From positions 19,970 to 83,969 of the forward strand of contig JAGLDY010000017.1 in assembly GCA_023145375.1 (NCBI GenBank): DNA of 64,000 bases, in the 5' to 3' direction. Source of the DNA: Candidatus Sabulitectum sp. (GTDB lineage: Bacteria > Fermentibacterota > Fermentibacteria > Fermentibacterales > JCC-6). Position numbers and translations under genes: made by a program. Of this stretch, positions 7,786 to 17,028 are shown in pieces (position 1 is the first letter of the stretch; each line of letters opens with the position of its first letter). The notes below the pieces were generated by a model. It ran no database searches. It worked only from the letters and a program-made list of their open reading frames with translations, and was not told the origin of the DNA.

Positions 7786-10652
7786 CTTTCAAAGTTTTGC
7801 AGTCAAAATTCATACCCTCGGTTAGAAGTACGGTAACAAGGGCGGTTCACACAAAAAGCGGCGCAGAGTTCTTTCATGTTCACTGTGACGAAGAGCGTGA
7901 GAATTTCTTTTCAGTTTGTTTCAGGACTCCTCCCTTTGATGACACCGGTGTTCCACACATAATTGAACACACTGTTCTCAACGGCTCTGAAAAATATCCG
8001 GTGAAGGATCCATTCATGGAAATGGTGAAAAGCAGTATGGCGACCTTCATCAATGCCATGACTTTTGGCGACAGAACCCTGTATCCCTGTGGAAGCCTCA
8101 ACGAGAAGGACTTTCGCAATCTTATCTCCATCTACATGGACGCTGTGTTCCACCCTCTCCTGAAAGAGGATTCCTTTCTGCAGGAAGGCTACCGCCTGGA
8201 TCTTGAAGAACCGGGAAACATTGAAAGCCCTTTGATCCACAACGGTGTTGTATACAATGAGATGAAGGGTGCCTACTCTGATCCGGACAGCTACATAGAG
8301 CGGGAGTTGACTCGATTCATCTACCCGGACGGCTCATGCGGAAAAGACTCAGGTGGAGATCCACTGACCATCCCGTCGCTCACTTACAGGCAATTCAAGA
8401 ACTTCCATAATGATCATTATCACCCTTCAAACTGCTGCCTATTCACCCTGACTAAGATACCATTCCAGGAAATGGCAGAGTTCCTTGAAGAAAGACTGTC
8501 GGGCTTCTCGGCTTCCCGGAAAAAAATTGAGACAAACAGGCAGGCTCGCATCGTTCAGCCCAGAAAAATGAGCATACCAGTTCCTGGAAGCGCCGAGAAC
8601 AAGTGTACAGTTACCAGCGCCTGGATGGTAAACAATGCAGGAGATCCCGTGGAAACCCTTGCTTTCTCCCTGCTGGAAGATGTTCTTCTGGATGATGACT
8701 CCTCACCTGTGAAAGCAGCCCTGCTGGACTCTGAATACGGTACAGGTCTATCAGGATGCGGGTATGATTCAGACCCCGAGCAAAGAAATTTTGTCATAGG
8801 TTTGAAGGGCGTATCGAAAGCTGATGCTGATATGGTTCTAAAGCTTATTCACACTTCTCTGCAGTCCCTGGTTGATAACGGGATCAACCAAAAGCTGATA
8901 GAAAACATGCTGCATCGAAAGGAACTGCATCTCAGAGAGATCGGGCCAAGCTGGCCATTTGCACTTATGTCGTCGGTCTGTGCAGCCTGGACGCATGGTG
9001 AAGACGTACTGCAGTTACTTGATCTGAATTCTCTTCTGAAAAGCCTGAAAGAGAGATTGAAGGAAAACTCCGGATTCCTTGAGGACATGATAAGCCGGTA
9101 TCTATTGAACAATGGTCACCGGGTTGATTGTGTCTTCTATCCGGATGAGAAGCACTTCCTGGAGGAAGATACAGCAATTACCTCAGCACTGAAGAACAGA
9201 AAAGAATCAATGTCTCATACTGAACTCAGTGAGCTGTCCGCACGGTCAAAGAAACTCGCTGATTCAATGGATACCCCCAGTACGGAGGAGGCGCTGGCCA
9301 CACTGCCCAAACTGAGTATTTCCGATGTTTCCACTGATCCGCCTTCAGTCTTTCACCAGGAAATGTCAGTAAACGGAAAACTGTTTCTTCCCACGGAGAT
9401 ACAGACAGCAGGAGTCTGTTATGTTGACCTCTGTTTTGACATGTCCGATCTTCCACTGGAGCTGATCCATCACCTGCCTTTTTTTGCCAGCTTCATTACA
9501 AGAACAGGCGCCGCAGGTAAAGACTACCTTGAAATGGCTGAAGTTGAGCTTGCATGTTCCGGCGGTCTTGGTGCTTCGGTAACAGCCATCTCTTCCACAG
9601 TAACTTCCAGTAATGAGTACAGGATCATTCTTAAAGCAGGTGGACACTGTCTTGAAAAAGATCTGCCTGATATGCTTGAACTACTGGAAAATAGACTCTT
9701 CCGCCCGGAACTTGATAATGCTGAAAGGATAGTTCTTGTTGCAGGAGAGCTCTCAGAACACGCCAGAAGTTCCCTCATTCCCAGAGGGCACCTCTTTGCC
9801 TCCATGACTGCACAAGCCGGTCTTTCTGCAGCCACCTATGCCAATGATCTGCTCCACGGTATACCAGTGTTAAAACAGGTTGCCTCTATCGGTGAGAACA
9901 CAGTGGAAGAAGAAATTTCCGCCATGAAAGATATCCACGATCATCTGGTGAAAAAAGCTTCTCAAGTTCTTGCATGGTCTGGACCCGCTGCCGGGAAAGA
10001 CACTGTGTCAAAGTGGTTTGAGAAACTTCCGGGATCAAATAGCGGATTAGCAACTCACAAGCCTCCTGTTTTCCCGACTCTACCGAACAACACTGGGATT
10101 CTGATAAAAGGAGGCACCTCATTTGCCGCCATGGCACTGCCTGGAATACCTTCCCTTGATCCGCTTTTTGCTTCAGGTTTTGTCATGATGCGGATGCTCT
10201 CCGAAGGCTATCTCTGGGAAGAGATCAGGGTCAAAAAAGGCGCTTACGGAGCAAGTTCAAGCCTGAGCGCGGCATCAATCACATTTTACTCATACAGAGA
10301 CCCATCCCCTGAAACGAGCCTGCAGACTTTCCAGAGTGCCGTACTTGAAGGCATTCACAAAGTTGACTTGAGTCCAAGGACAATAGAAGATTCAATAATA
10401 GCCAGCGTTAAGGGGATGGACCCTGCGATTCGTCCCTCCATGGCTAACGGTCTTGCATTGCTCCGGCAACTGAGGGGAATTACTGGAGATCTGATCGCGA
10501 AACGCAGAGTGCTTCTTCTTGATGTAAATGCCGGATCGATAAGTGAATTTGCTGACCTGCTGAAGGAAAGGATCTCAGATATCAGGGTCTGTGTGGCTGG
10601 AAATAAAGATATCCTTGATTCACTGAACATAAAAGACAGGGTTGAACTCTAA
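7770..10652 (+). CDS. M16C family zinc metallopeptidase (PreP/falcilysin-like)
   Basis: A 960-residue inverzincin peptidase that probably degrades peptides. The inverted zinc motif HIIEH is at residues 63-67, and NEMKG near residue 164 supplies the third ligand Glu. The segments NAMTFGDRTLYP and SPFY-equivalent downstream repeats, plus a length near 1000 residues in one chain, match subfamily M16C (presequence protease), with two homologous halves. No signal peptide is visible, so it is likely cytoplasmic. It is transcribed divergently from the molybdenum operon; ggaaag about 8 nt ahead of ATG serves as ribosome binding site. Confidence 0.93.
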   Translation: MNQESSFKVLQSKFIPSVRSTVTRAVHTKSGAEFFHVHCDEERENFFSVCFRTPPFDDTGVPHIIEHTVLNGSEKYPVKDPFMEMVKSSMATFINAMTFGDRTLYPCGSLNEKDFRNLISIYMDAVFHPLLKEDSFLQEGYRLDLEEPGNIESPLIHNGVVYNEMKGAYSDPDSYIERELTRFIYPDGSCGKDSGGDPLTIPSLTYRQFKNFHNDHYHPSNCCLFTLTKIPFQEMAEFLEERLSGFSASRKKIETNRQARIVQPRKMSIPVPGSAENKCTVTSAWMVNNAGDPVETLAFSLLEDVLLDDDSSPVKAALLDSEYGTGLSGCGYDSDPEQRNFVIGLKGVSKADADMVLKLIHTSLQSLVDNGINQKLIENMLHRKELHLREIGPSWPFALMSSVCAAWTHGEDVLQLLDLNSLLKSLKERLKENSGFLEDMISRYLLNNGHRVDCVFYPDEKHFLEEDTAITSALKNRKESMSHTELSELSARSKKLADSMDTPSTEEALATLPKLSISDVSTDPPSVFHQEMSVNGKLFLPTEIQTAGVCYVDLCFDMSDLPLELIHHLPFFASFITRTGAAGKDYLEMAEVELACSGGLGASVTAISSTVTSSNEYRIILKAGGHCLEKDLPDMLELLENRLFRPELDNAERIVLVAGELSEHARSSLIPRGHLFASMTAQAGLSAATYANDLLHGIPVLKQVASIGENTVEEEISAMKDIHDHLVKKASQVLAWSGPAAGKDTVSKWFEKLPGSNSGLATHKPPVFPTLPNNTGILIKGGTSFAAMALPGIPSLDPLFASGFVMMRMLSEGYLWEEIRVKKGAYGASSSLSAASITFYSYRDPSPETSLQTFQSAVLEGIHKVDLSPRTIEDSIIASVKGMDPAIRPSMANGLALLRQLRGITGDLIAKRRVLLLDVNAGSISEFADLLKERISDIRVCVAGNKDILDSLNIKDRVEL

Positions 10653-10662
10653 GGGGGAGAAC

Positions 10663-10932
10663 ATGGATACAGCATCTCTTGTGATCGGTATCGTTGCAGC
10701 GATCATCGGTTTCATCCCGTGTCTAAATCTTTTTGTAATTGTACCTGCAATAGTTGGATTGATCCTTGGGATCGTATCATTCCGGAAGAGGAGTGCAGAA
10801 GAACTGCCAACGGGAATCGCTCTCACAGGTATCATTCTCAACGCTCTTCCTTTAGTGGTTATGACAGCCTTCCTGATTCTTGCTATGGTCACAGGTGACT
10901 CATACACTGTGAATGAGATGATAATAAAGTAG
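10663..10932 (+). CDS. Small hydrophobic membrane protein (DUF4190-like)
   Basis: An 89-residue protein made of two hydrophobic stretches (residues about 3-40 and 52-75) around a short basic loop FRKRSAEE. The glycine-rich first segment ending in LGIVSFRKR resembles small DUF4190-type membrane proteins. ATG at 10663 follows a strong gggggag, 10 nt behind the M16C stop; an in-frame ATG 21 nt earlier lies within the peptidase gene and has no such site. Function unknown. Confidence 0.75.
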   Translation: MDTASLVIGIVAAIIGFIPCLNLFVIVPAIVGLILGIVSFRKRSAEELPTGIALTGIILNALPLVVMTAFLILAMVTGDSYTVNEMIIK

Positions 10933-10950
10933 GACGGAACAATCGCTTCA

Positions 10951-11328
10951 ATGCGGACATACAGAGTATTCAACCTGGTTATTCTGGGATTACTTCTGTA
11001 CGTCCTTGTTTATTCATTGATCTCACCTGTTCTTGCCAGACAGTTTCCAGATCTTCCCGGATGTTACTACAAAGAGTTAACAGGTGATCCCTGTCCGTTC
11101 TGTGGTTTGACCACTGACATGAATTGTCTTCTCACAGGAGAGAAGGATCAGGCCAGAGCAAACTCCAGCTTCCAACTATTCCTCATTGTCTATGTACTTG
11201 AATGGATCATCAGGGTCGCTATACTGTTAACGTCCAGGCGGTTTACTGGAAAAGCCCTTCCTGTGATCGACATTGCGATTCACTGTATCCTTGCGGCGAA
11301 GGTTCTTCATACCTTGAGTACCGTATAG
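10951..11328 (+). CDS. DUF2752 family membrane protein
   Basis: A 125-residue protein with three or four hydrophobic segments. The motif GDPCPFCGLTTDMNCLLTG is the signature of DUF2752 (CPxCGxTR-like), where two Cys flank Pro-Phe. It follows the small membrane gene by 18 nt. Its 3' end runs 102 nt into the oppositely oriented ygiQ gene. Function of the family is not established. Confidence 0.85.
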   Translation: MRTYRVFNLVILGLLLYVLVYSLISPVLARQFPDLPGCYYKELTGDPCPFCGLTTDMNCLLTGEKDQARANSSFQLFLIVYVLEWIIRVAILLTSRRFTGKALPVIDIAIHCILAAKVLHTLSTV

Positions 11329-12996
11329 GATCATATCTTTCTGCTGCTGCTTGTCTGAAGGCTTCCTGGGAATCCGCAGAGGCTCTCCGTCCGGGTAGGA
11401 CCTGCCGGTAAAGTACATGGCGGTTGCCACTGTCATGGGAGTGGGAAGAAAGATCTGAACCTGCCTGGGAATCGCTCCCTGGGTCTCGAGAAAGGATCTT
11501 GCCGCCTGCATGTCTCCAATGGTACATCCGGGAAAGGCTGCAATAATGTAAGGGACGATGTACTGTTTTCTTCCGGACCTCCCGGCATTCAATTTGAATT
11601 CTGCGGCAAACTTCTCCCATACCTCACGGGTGGGCTTCCGCATGAGTGCAAGTATCCTGTCGTGAGTGTGTTCAGGTGCGATCCTCAAATGACCTGAGAT
11701 ATTCTTGGATGTGAGCCGGGCCATAAAGAGAGGATCACAGAGAGCAACATCGTGCCTTATGCCACTTGAAATAAAGACATTCTTAACTCCGGAAACTGTT
11801 CCAGTTTTCTTAAGGAGGTCGATATAACTGCTGTGATCTGTTCGAAAGTGCCTGCAGATCGAGGGGTATAGACATGATGGTCTTCTGCACCGTTTCATCT
11901 GCTCAGGATCATTACAGCCCAGACCGTACATATTGGCTGTAGGTCCGCCAAGATCAGAGATAGTACCTCTGAAAGCTGATGACGATGATATCTTCTTCGC
12001 CTCACGAAGAACAGAACCCCAGGATCTGCTTGTGATGAATTTCCCCTGATGCAGCCCTATGGCACAGAATGTACATCCTCCGCTGCACCCTCTCACCACT
12101 GTAATAGAATCTTTGATCATGGTCAGTGCCGGGATCTCTCCTCTGTATGATCCATGGGGCAGTCTGGTGTAGGGAAGATCATAGACAGCATCCATTTCTT
12201 CAGAGGAAAGAGGCTCGGCAGGTGGCTCAACAACAACAACTCTGGAATCAGTATGCTGGATCAATCTTGAACTGCACCATGGGTTCTGATTTGCTTCTAA
12301 AATCTTTGAAAGCTCAAGTAATTCAAGGGGGTTAGAGTTCAGTGATTCGTGGGAAGGAAGTACAATATCACCGTCTTTCGACTTGTACTTCCCCTGATGA
12401 AGCGCAATGGCAGTTCCTGGAATACCCGTAAGAACGCTTCCTGTATCAATACGCCTGGCGATCTCCACTATCTGCTTCTCACCCATTCCGTAGACAAGAA
12501 CAGATGCTTTGCTGTCAAGAAGAATGGACTTCTTCAATCTGTCACTCCAGAAATCATAGTGGGTTATTCTTCTCAGGCTGGCTTCTATGCCACCGAGAAC
12601 AACAGGTACACCCTTCATGCTTCTCTGCAGGCAGTTAGTGTATTTGAGAACGGCTCTATCCGGCCGTTTACCAGGCAATCCATCCGGAGTGTAGGCATCA
12701 TCCGAACGGAGCCTGTTATTGGATGTGTAGTGATTAACCATTGAATCCATATTGCCGGAAGTTACCCCCACAAAGAGCCTGGGTTTTCCCATTACGGTGA
12801 AGGAATCCAGATCCTTCCAGTCCGGCTGGGCGATAATACCAACCCTGTACCCTCTGCTCTCAAGAACTCTTCCAATGATAGCAGCTCCGAAGGAGGGATG
12901 GTCCACGTAGGCGTCACCGGTGACTATCAGTACATCCAGCTGATCCCATCCTCGGTGACGCATTTCAACAGCAGTCATTGGAAGTGCTTTATTCAT
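11227..12996 (-). CDS. ygiQ: YgiQ family radical SAM protein
   Basis: A 589-residue UPF0313/YgiQ-type radical SAM protein of unknown reaction. The iron-sulfur motif is CSGGCTFC, followed by AIGLHQGKFITSRS. The N-terminus MTAVEMRHRGWDQLDVLIVTGDAYVDHPSFG is typical. A second Cys group appears around residues 375-390 (CNDPEQMKRCRRPSC). The protein is shorter at its C-terminus than long family members. The last 34 codons overlap the DUF2752 gene on the other strand, an unusually deep convergent overlap. Confidence 0.93.
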   Translation of the reverse strand: MNKALPMTAVEMRHRGWDQLDVLIVTGDAYVDHPSFGAAIIGRVLESRGYRVGIIAQPDWKDLDSFTVMGKPRLFVGVTSGNMDSMVNHYTSNNRLRSDDAYTPDGLPGKRPDRAVLKYTNCLQRSMKGVPVVLGGIEASLRRITHYDFWSDRLKKSILLDSKASVLVYGMGEKQIVEIARRIDTGSVLTGIPGTAIALHQGKYKSKDGDIVLPSHESLNSNPLELLELSKILEANQNPWCSSRLIQHTDSRVVVVEPPAEPLSSEEMDAVYDLPYTRLPHGSYRGEIPALTMIKDSITVVRGCSGGCTFCAIGLHQGKFITSRSWGSVLREAKKISSSSAFRGTISDLGGPTANMYGLGCNDPEQMKRCRRPSCLYPSICRHFRTDHSSYIDLLKKTGTVSGVKNVFISSGIRHDVALCDPLFMARLTSKNISGHLRIAPEHTHDRILALMRKPTREVWEKFAAEFKLNAGRSGRKQYIVPYIIAAFPGCTIGDMQAARSFLETQGAIPRQVQIFLPTPMTVATAMYFTGRSYPDGEPLRIPRKPSDKQQQKDMILYGTQGMKNLRRKDTVNRNVDHRKGFSSKPPGR

Positions 12997-13210
12997 GCAC
13001 CTAGTGTGTCTGCTGGAAAGCTGTTTGTCAAGCTTTCACAGTGCACTTGGAAAAAAGCGGTTCATGGAGGTTACTAGTGAAGTAAACATATGTTCCCCTA
13101 GCCGTGAAAGGATTGAAAGACGATGTGGAAAGACGCTGGTCGGGAAAAAGATGATTCTGACACCTTTAAGTGGCAGATTGCCGCACAAACGAAACAGAGA
13201 GAAGGAGAGA

Positions 13211-13660
13211 ATGATGTCTGAAGAAAGAACAACACTGTACACAGCAAGAGTATCTGCAGGAAAGAACACCTTCTTCATTGACGGTAAGCAGGCAAAGAAT
13301 AATCACTACTACATTACCATCACTGATTCACGCAGACAGGATGATGGCACCTTCGAACAGAAGAAAGTGATAGTATTCCAGGAGTCCTTCAAGAACTTCA
13401 GAGAAAAGATCACCGAAGTCTGTGAAATGCTGGAAAAACTCTACGATGTAAAAAGAGATGAAGAAATTGCCGAGGCAAGAAAGACTAACCCAAGGGCTTT
13501 TATGAAGTGGGAGACTGAAGAAGAAGAAAAGCTGGAGAAACAGTTCAAGAAAGGTCTCGACATGGAGTCGATCTCCAAGGCCTTCGGAAGAAGCTCCGGT
13601 GCTCTCCTGGCAAGGCTGGAAAGACTGGGTCTGATCCAGCCGGAAGCTTCAGGAGAGTAG
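13211..13660 (+). CDS. DUF3276/PUR-alpha-like nucleic-acid-binding protein
   Basis: 149 residues. The N-terminal half (ARVSAGKNTFFIDGKQAKNN, then ITITDSRR and KVIVFQESFKNF) matches the PUR-alpha-like domain of DUF3276 proteins, which bind nucleic acids. The C-terminal half (about residues 95-140) is a helix-rich segment WETEEEEKLEKQFKKGLDME ending in SSGALLARLERLGLI, similar to helix-turn-helix modules. The start is ATG at 13211 behind gaaggagag; the frame is open further upstream, but that stretch has no family match. Regulatory role is inference. Confidence 0.85.
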   Translation: MMSEERTTLYTARVSAGKNTFFIDGKQAKNNHYYITITDSRRQDDGTFEQKKVIVFQESFKNFREKITEVCEMLEKLYDVKRDEEIAEARKTNPRAFMKWETEEEEKLEKQFKKGLDMESISKAFGRSSGALLARLERLGLIQPEASGE

Positions 13661-13697
13661 AGTTCCGGCCAAAGGCTCCCGCTTGTATACTTACCGG

Positions 13698-14429
13698 ATG
13701 TCATACTACTTATTGCTTCTGGGCGCGGGGATCCTGGCCGGTTTCATAAATGTGACCGCAGGGGGAGGGTCCTTATTAACCCTCCCTGTTCTGATACTCG
13801 CAGGAATGCCCCCTGTAGTGGCAAATGGCACCAACCGTATCGCAGTGCTTATCCAGAACATTTTTGCTTCCGGTAATTTCCATAGACACGGCAGAAGGGA
13901 TATCAAACAGGGTATTCTTCTGGGGCTTGCAGCGGTACCGGGTGCAGTTGCGGGAGCTCTTGTCGCAGTTGATATTTCAGATGCAGCTTTCAAATGGATT
14001 CTTTCAGGAGCAATTCTGCTGGGGCTTTCAGTGATACTATTTCACAGACGATCGAAATCAGAAGGCTCCATACTGAAAAGGAAACCACTGCAAATGGTTC
14101 TCTTTCTCATTATTGGTTTCTACGGCGGTTTGATCCAGGCGGGCACAGGTTACCTGATAATCTTCAGCCTGACCATAGTGGGAGGGCTTGGCCTGGCAAA
14201 GACCAACAGCATGAAGGCAGTTATCATTGCAGTCTACCTGATTCCTTCCATAATGATCTTCGCAAAGAACGGGAACATTCAGATAATTCCCGGGCTGGTC
14301 CTTGCATCCGGCAACAGTATTGGAGGCATACTGGGAAGTAATTTCAGCCAGAAGATGAACCCAAAGTGGATCAAGGCAATTCTTGCAGTAGCCCTCACAG
14401 CAATGGCTGTAAAAATGCTTTGCTGCTAA
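13698..14429 (+). CDS. TSUP (TauE/SafE) family membrane permease
   Basis: A roughly 243-residue integral membrane protein of the sulfite exporter TauE/SafE family. Two hydrophobic halves each begin with the family motif: GFINVTAGGGSLLTLPVL in the first and a GLIQAGTGYLIIF equivalent in the second. Substrates in the family are sulfur oxyanions and small organic anions. ATG at 13698 is preferred; TTG at 13683 is an alternative, and neither has a strong ribosome binding site. The stop overlaps that of the convergent acetyltransferase gene. Confidence 0.88.
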   Translation: MSYYLLLLGAGILAGFINVTAGGGSLLTLPVLILAGMPPVVANGTNRIAVLIQNIFASGNFHRHGRRDIKQGILLGLAAVPGAVAGALVAVDISDAAFKWILSGAILLGLSVILFHRRSKSEGSILKRKPLQMVLFLIIGFYGGLIQAGTGYLIIFSLTIVGGLGLAKTNSMKAVIIAVYLIPSIMIFAKNGNIQIIPGLVLASGNSIGGILGSNFSQKMNPKWIKAILAVALTAMAVKMLCC

Positions 14430-14869
14430 GATTTCCCGGTTCCCATGTACCTGTCTCCCCTGAGAACCTTACTCATGACCTTAATATCGTCCCGGGGGTG
14501 CCATCCGGCTTTTTTGTAAAACTCAATGGCTGGGTTGTTCGAAATTATGAGCAGATGAATCTTTTCTATTCCTGCATTGCGAAGCGCAGTCTCTGTTCTG
14601 TTCATCAGGGCTTTGCCTGTACCGGAGCGGTGCATCTCCTTCTTAACAGCCAGGTGGTAGATGTAACCCCGCCTGCTGTCCTCCCCTGCCATGACAGAGC
14701 CAACGATCTCATCAGATTCAAAAGCAGTGAAGCAGTAAGCTCCATTTCTTTCAAGAAAAAGAGTAAAACCCTCCAGGGAGTCAGCCCCGGTGAGTGTGTT
14801 CCCTGGAAAACTGCTCCACAGTTCCATAAGATGCTCATAGTGCTCCGGTTTCATAGACTGGATGTTCAC
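14426..14869 (-). CDS. GNAT family N-acetyltransferase
   Basis: 147 residues with the acetyl-CoA loop LAVKKEMHRSGTGKALMNRT and the late NPAIEFYKKAGWHPRDD motif, typical of RimI-like GNAT enzymes. It is the last of three minus-strand genes, and its ATG at 14869 overlaps the stop of the preceding GNAT gene by 4 nt. Substrate unknown. Confidence 0.87.
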   Translation of the reverse strand: MNIQSMKPEHYEHLMELWSSFPGNTLTGADSLEGFTLFLERNGAYCFTAFESDEIVGSVMAGEDSRRGYIYHLAVKKEMHRSGTGKALMNRTETALRNAGIEKIHLLIISNNPAIEFYKKAGWHPRDDIKVMSKVLRGDRYMGTGKS

Positions 14870-15324
14870 TTGATCATATCCGGATAAATTCCAGGAGTGC
14901 TCTGGGTAATAACAGATGCTCTGCAGACGGACTTGAAGAAATCAACAGGTCCTGCTCCTCCAATTATCCCGTATCCGTAGCCCTGTTCACGCATACTGTG
15001 AAGCACCTGAATTGTTACAGCCCTGCCCACACCGGTTCCTCTGTATTCCTCTGCAACCCCCACCGGCCCTAGAAAACCCAGTGCTGTACAGTCCCAGACG
15101 CAGAAACCAGCAAGTTTCCCTGTGGACCTCTCAACAGCCAAGACCATGGTTGAAGGAGTCCTGCTAACCGAAGGGAGTACTTCAGAAGCCCAGCCCGGAG
15201 AGAAGTGTTCCTCGATCCAGTTCCGGATAGTTCCGCCCTCATGCACCAGTGATCTTCTTACTACAAATCCAGCAGGAGTGGACTTATGCGGCAGGTCATA
15301 GAGGGGAACGAGGAGATCAGCCAT
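14866..15324 (-). CDS. GNAT family N-acetyltransferase
   Basis: 152 residues. The core segment GFLGPVGVAEEYRGTGVGRA followed by VLHSMREQGYGYGIIGGAGP is typical of a GNAT subfamily whose acetyl-CoA loop is followed by a GYGYxIIGG strand. The start overlaps the stop of the upstream DUF6754 paralogue (TAATG), so the three minus-strand genes here are one unit. Substrate unknown. Not a paralogue of the neighbouring GNAT gene beyond the shared fold. Confidence 0.82.
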   Translation of the reverse strand: MADLLVPLYDLPHKSTPAGFVVRRSLVHEGGTIRNWIEEHFSPGWASEVLPSVSRTPSTMVLAVERSTGKLAGFCVWDCTALGFLGPVGVAEEYRGTGVGRAVTIQVLHSMREQGYGYGIIGGAGPVDFFKSVCRASVITQSTPGIYPDMIK

Positions 15325-16475
15325 TACAGACCAAGCAGATTGCCCAGGAACATCACTGACTCGTTTCCTGTTATAGCATAGACAATACTCAGCACTACAC
15401 CCAGAGCAATAAAGCCCATGATAACACCCTTGCAGGCATCCTGACCCCTGATGGATCCAAGCTGCTTAGGCTCCCTGCCCAGATAAGCACTTGCAGCATA
15501 GAGTTCTTCACCTATCAGTGTGTAGTCGCATGTTGTAATGAAGAATGGAAGCTGTGTAACTGCATCTGTACCGGCTATCTGAATGGCTCCTGAAAGAGAA
15601 CCGGTTTCTGCGAGAATAAGAGATTCAGCCCAGAACATTCCCAGATAGAAGTTCGTCGCAGGTTTCTCGCGCATCATTATTCCATTCACCCCGGCTACGT
15701 AAGCAAACTGGCTCTGCGTAAGAAAGAAAACGCTGTCGCTGTCGTAGGCATCCGGCCTGCCCGCCTCAATGTAACCCTGACGAACAGTTTCCTCACAAAC
15801 AGTAAAAACGATGGGATCACAGTTGGGAACCAGGAGAGGAGTCTGATATTCAGCCACCTTCTTGGCCACCCTTCCCAGGATTGTAATACTTGCAATAGTG
15901 GCAACATCACCAATTGTGGAAAGTCCCGGTACATACAGAATGGGTTTGCCCATTTCAGTGGCTCTTCCTATTGCTTCATCAATAGCTTCGATTCCTGCAA
16001 TGGGACGAAGGTAGAGATCCGCTCCCCTCTTAGCCTTGTGAAAGTAAAAGAAGATCAGTCCCAGGAACAGGAAGCTGCCAATGAGAGTGGGAACCTCGCT
16101 CTGATTGAACCACTCTCCCCGGGCAACCTCAGCGCCTACAAATACATCGCTGTAAATAGAATCACCGCTTAAAGTAACAGTCACTGTTCTGTACTCGTAA
16201 GAGGTCATGGGAAGAATAGGGTAATCAGGGTCGTAACCGTCCATTACCTCCGAGGCTTCCAGAGGAAGTACTTCCTCAAAAACCGTCTCCCAGAGAGCAC
16301 CCTCAGAATCTATCTCTCTTCTCATAACAAGCAGACCAATATGGTCTTCAGCTGTTTCCACAGCACCATCAAGCTGAATAAGGAGAAGAGAGCCGTCATC
16401 ATCAGGGGCATTGGTAACAGATACTATCTCAGGTGCTGCACACAGTGCAGAAAAGAGGATAAAAACAGTGATCAA
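15324..16475 (-). CDS. DUF6754-like membrane protein, orphan paralogue
   Basis: 383 residues: signal peptide, an N-terminal beta-rich fibronectin-III-like domain, a membrane segment (LIGSFLFLGLIFFYF), a conserved soluble core beginning YLRPIAGIEAIDEAIGRATE and a C-terminal membrane segment. The core is nearly identical to that of the protein at 30861-32183 (shared stretches such as GVNGIMMREKPATNFYLGMF and GREPKQLGSI), while the N-terminal domains have diverged. It lacks the three membrane-protein partners found with the other copy and is instead followed by two acetyltransferases. Function unknown. Confidence 0.82.
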   Translation of the reverse strand: MITVFILFSALCAAPEIVSVTNAPDDDGSLLLIQLDGAVETAEDHIGLLVMRREIDSEGALWETVFEEVLPLEASEVMDGYDPDYPILPMTSYEYRTVTVTLSGDSIYSDVFVGAEVARGEWFNQSEVPTLIGSFLFLGLIFFYFHKAKRGADLYLRPIAGIEAIDEAIGRATEMGKPILYVPGLSTIGDVATIASITILGRVAKKVAEYQTPLLVPNCDPIVFTVCEETVRQGYIEAGRPDAYDSDSVFFLTQSQFAYVAGVNGIMMREKPATNFYLGMFWAESLILAETGSLSGAIQIAGTDAVTQLPFFITTCDYTLIGEELYAASAYLGREPKQLGSIRGQDACKGVIMGFIALGVVLSIVYAITGNESVMFLGNLLGL

Positions 16476-16582
16476 GGTGTACCTCCACAGAGTAAGTGAT
16501 TACCGATTATAGAGCGGAAACGTTCCGAGGTACAGTATTGACATATTTCAATACTCCTGCATACTCACTGAAAGGAGTTCAA

Positions 16583-16933
16583 GTGAGAAAAAACTCTCTT
16601 CCGGCATTAGCTCTTCTTGCCCTTGCCGGGTGCATGGGGCGGGGAAATCTGGTACAGGTGAAGAATGGATCTGATGAGATATGCGGTTCAATCACAGTAT
16701 CTGTCTGTGACAGCAGCTGGACAATAGAGAACCTTGCTCCCGGGGAAACAGAAGAATTCACCGTTGTTTACACAAGCGATGACCACTTTCAAGTCATCGT
16801 TGAGAATGAGAATGGACTAACAATGGAGGGGAATTTCGGTTATGTCACCCATGGGATCAATGATGAAACCATAGAGATCATATTCTTCGGAGATTCTCTG
16901 CAGTTCACTCAGCTGCGGAACAACACCTACTGA
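16583..16933 (+). CDS. Small lipoprotein of unknown function
   Basis: 116 residues. The N-terminus is a lipoprotein signal, VRKNSLPALALLALAGC, with Cys17 as the lipidation site. The mature part is short and beta-rich (VKNGSDEICGSITVSV) with two further Cys. The start is GTG at 16583, preceded at 5 nt by aaaggag; the open frame extends to 16496 but that region lacks a ribosome binding site and would bury the signal peptide. No recognised family. Confidence 0.7.
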   Translation: MRKNSLPALALLALAGCMGRGNLVQVKNGSDEICGSITVSVCDSSWTIENLAPGETEEFTVVYTSDDHFQVIVENENGLTMEGNFGYVTHGINDETIEIIFFGDSLQFTQLRNNTY

Positions 16934-16951
16934 CAGGGAAAATCACCTGTC
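16932..16951 (+). terminator. Hairpin at the end of the lipoprotein gene
   Basis: A 6-bp stem (gacagg/cctgtc) with an 8-nt loop overlaps the stop codon and is followed by gggtttctt. It is a weak intrinsic terminator candidate. Confidence 0.4.
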
Positions 16952-17028
16952 GGGTTTCTTGAAACAAAGCTAAGATGTATATTTCTCCTTCACAGGTTTT
17001 TTTTACATGTTGAAGGGAAGAATATCCT

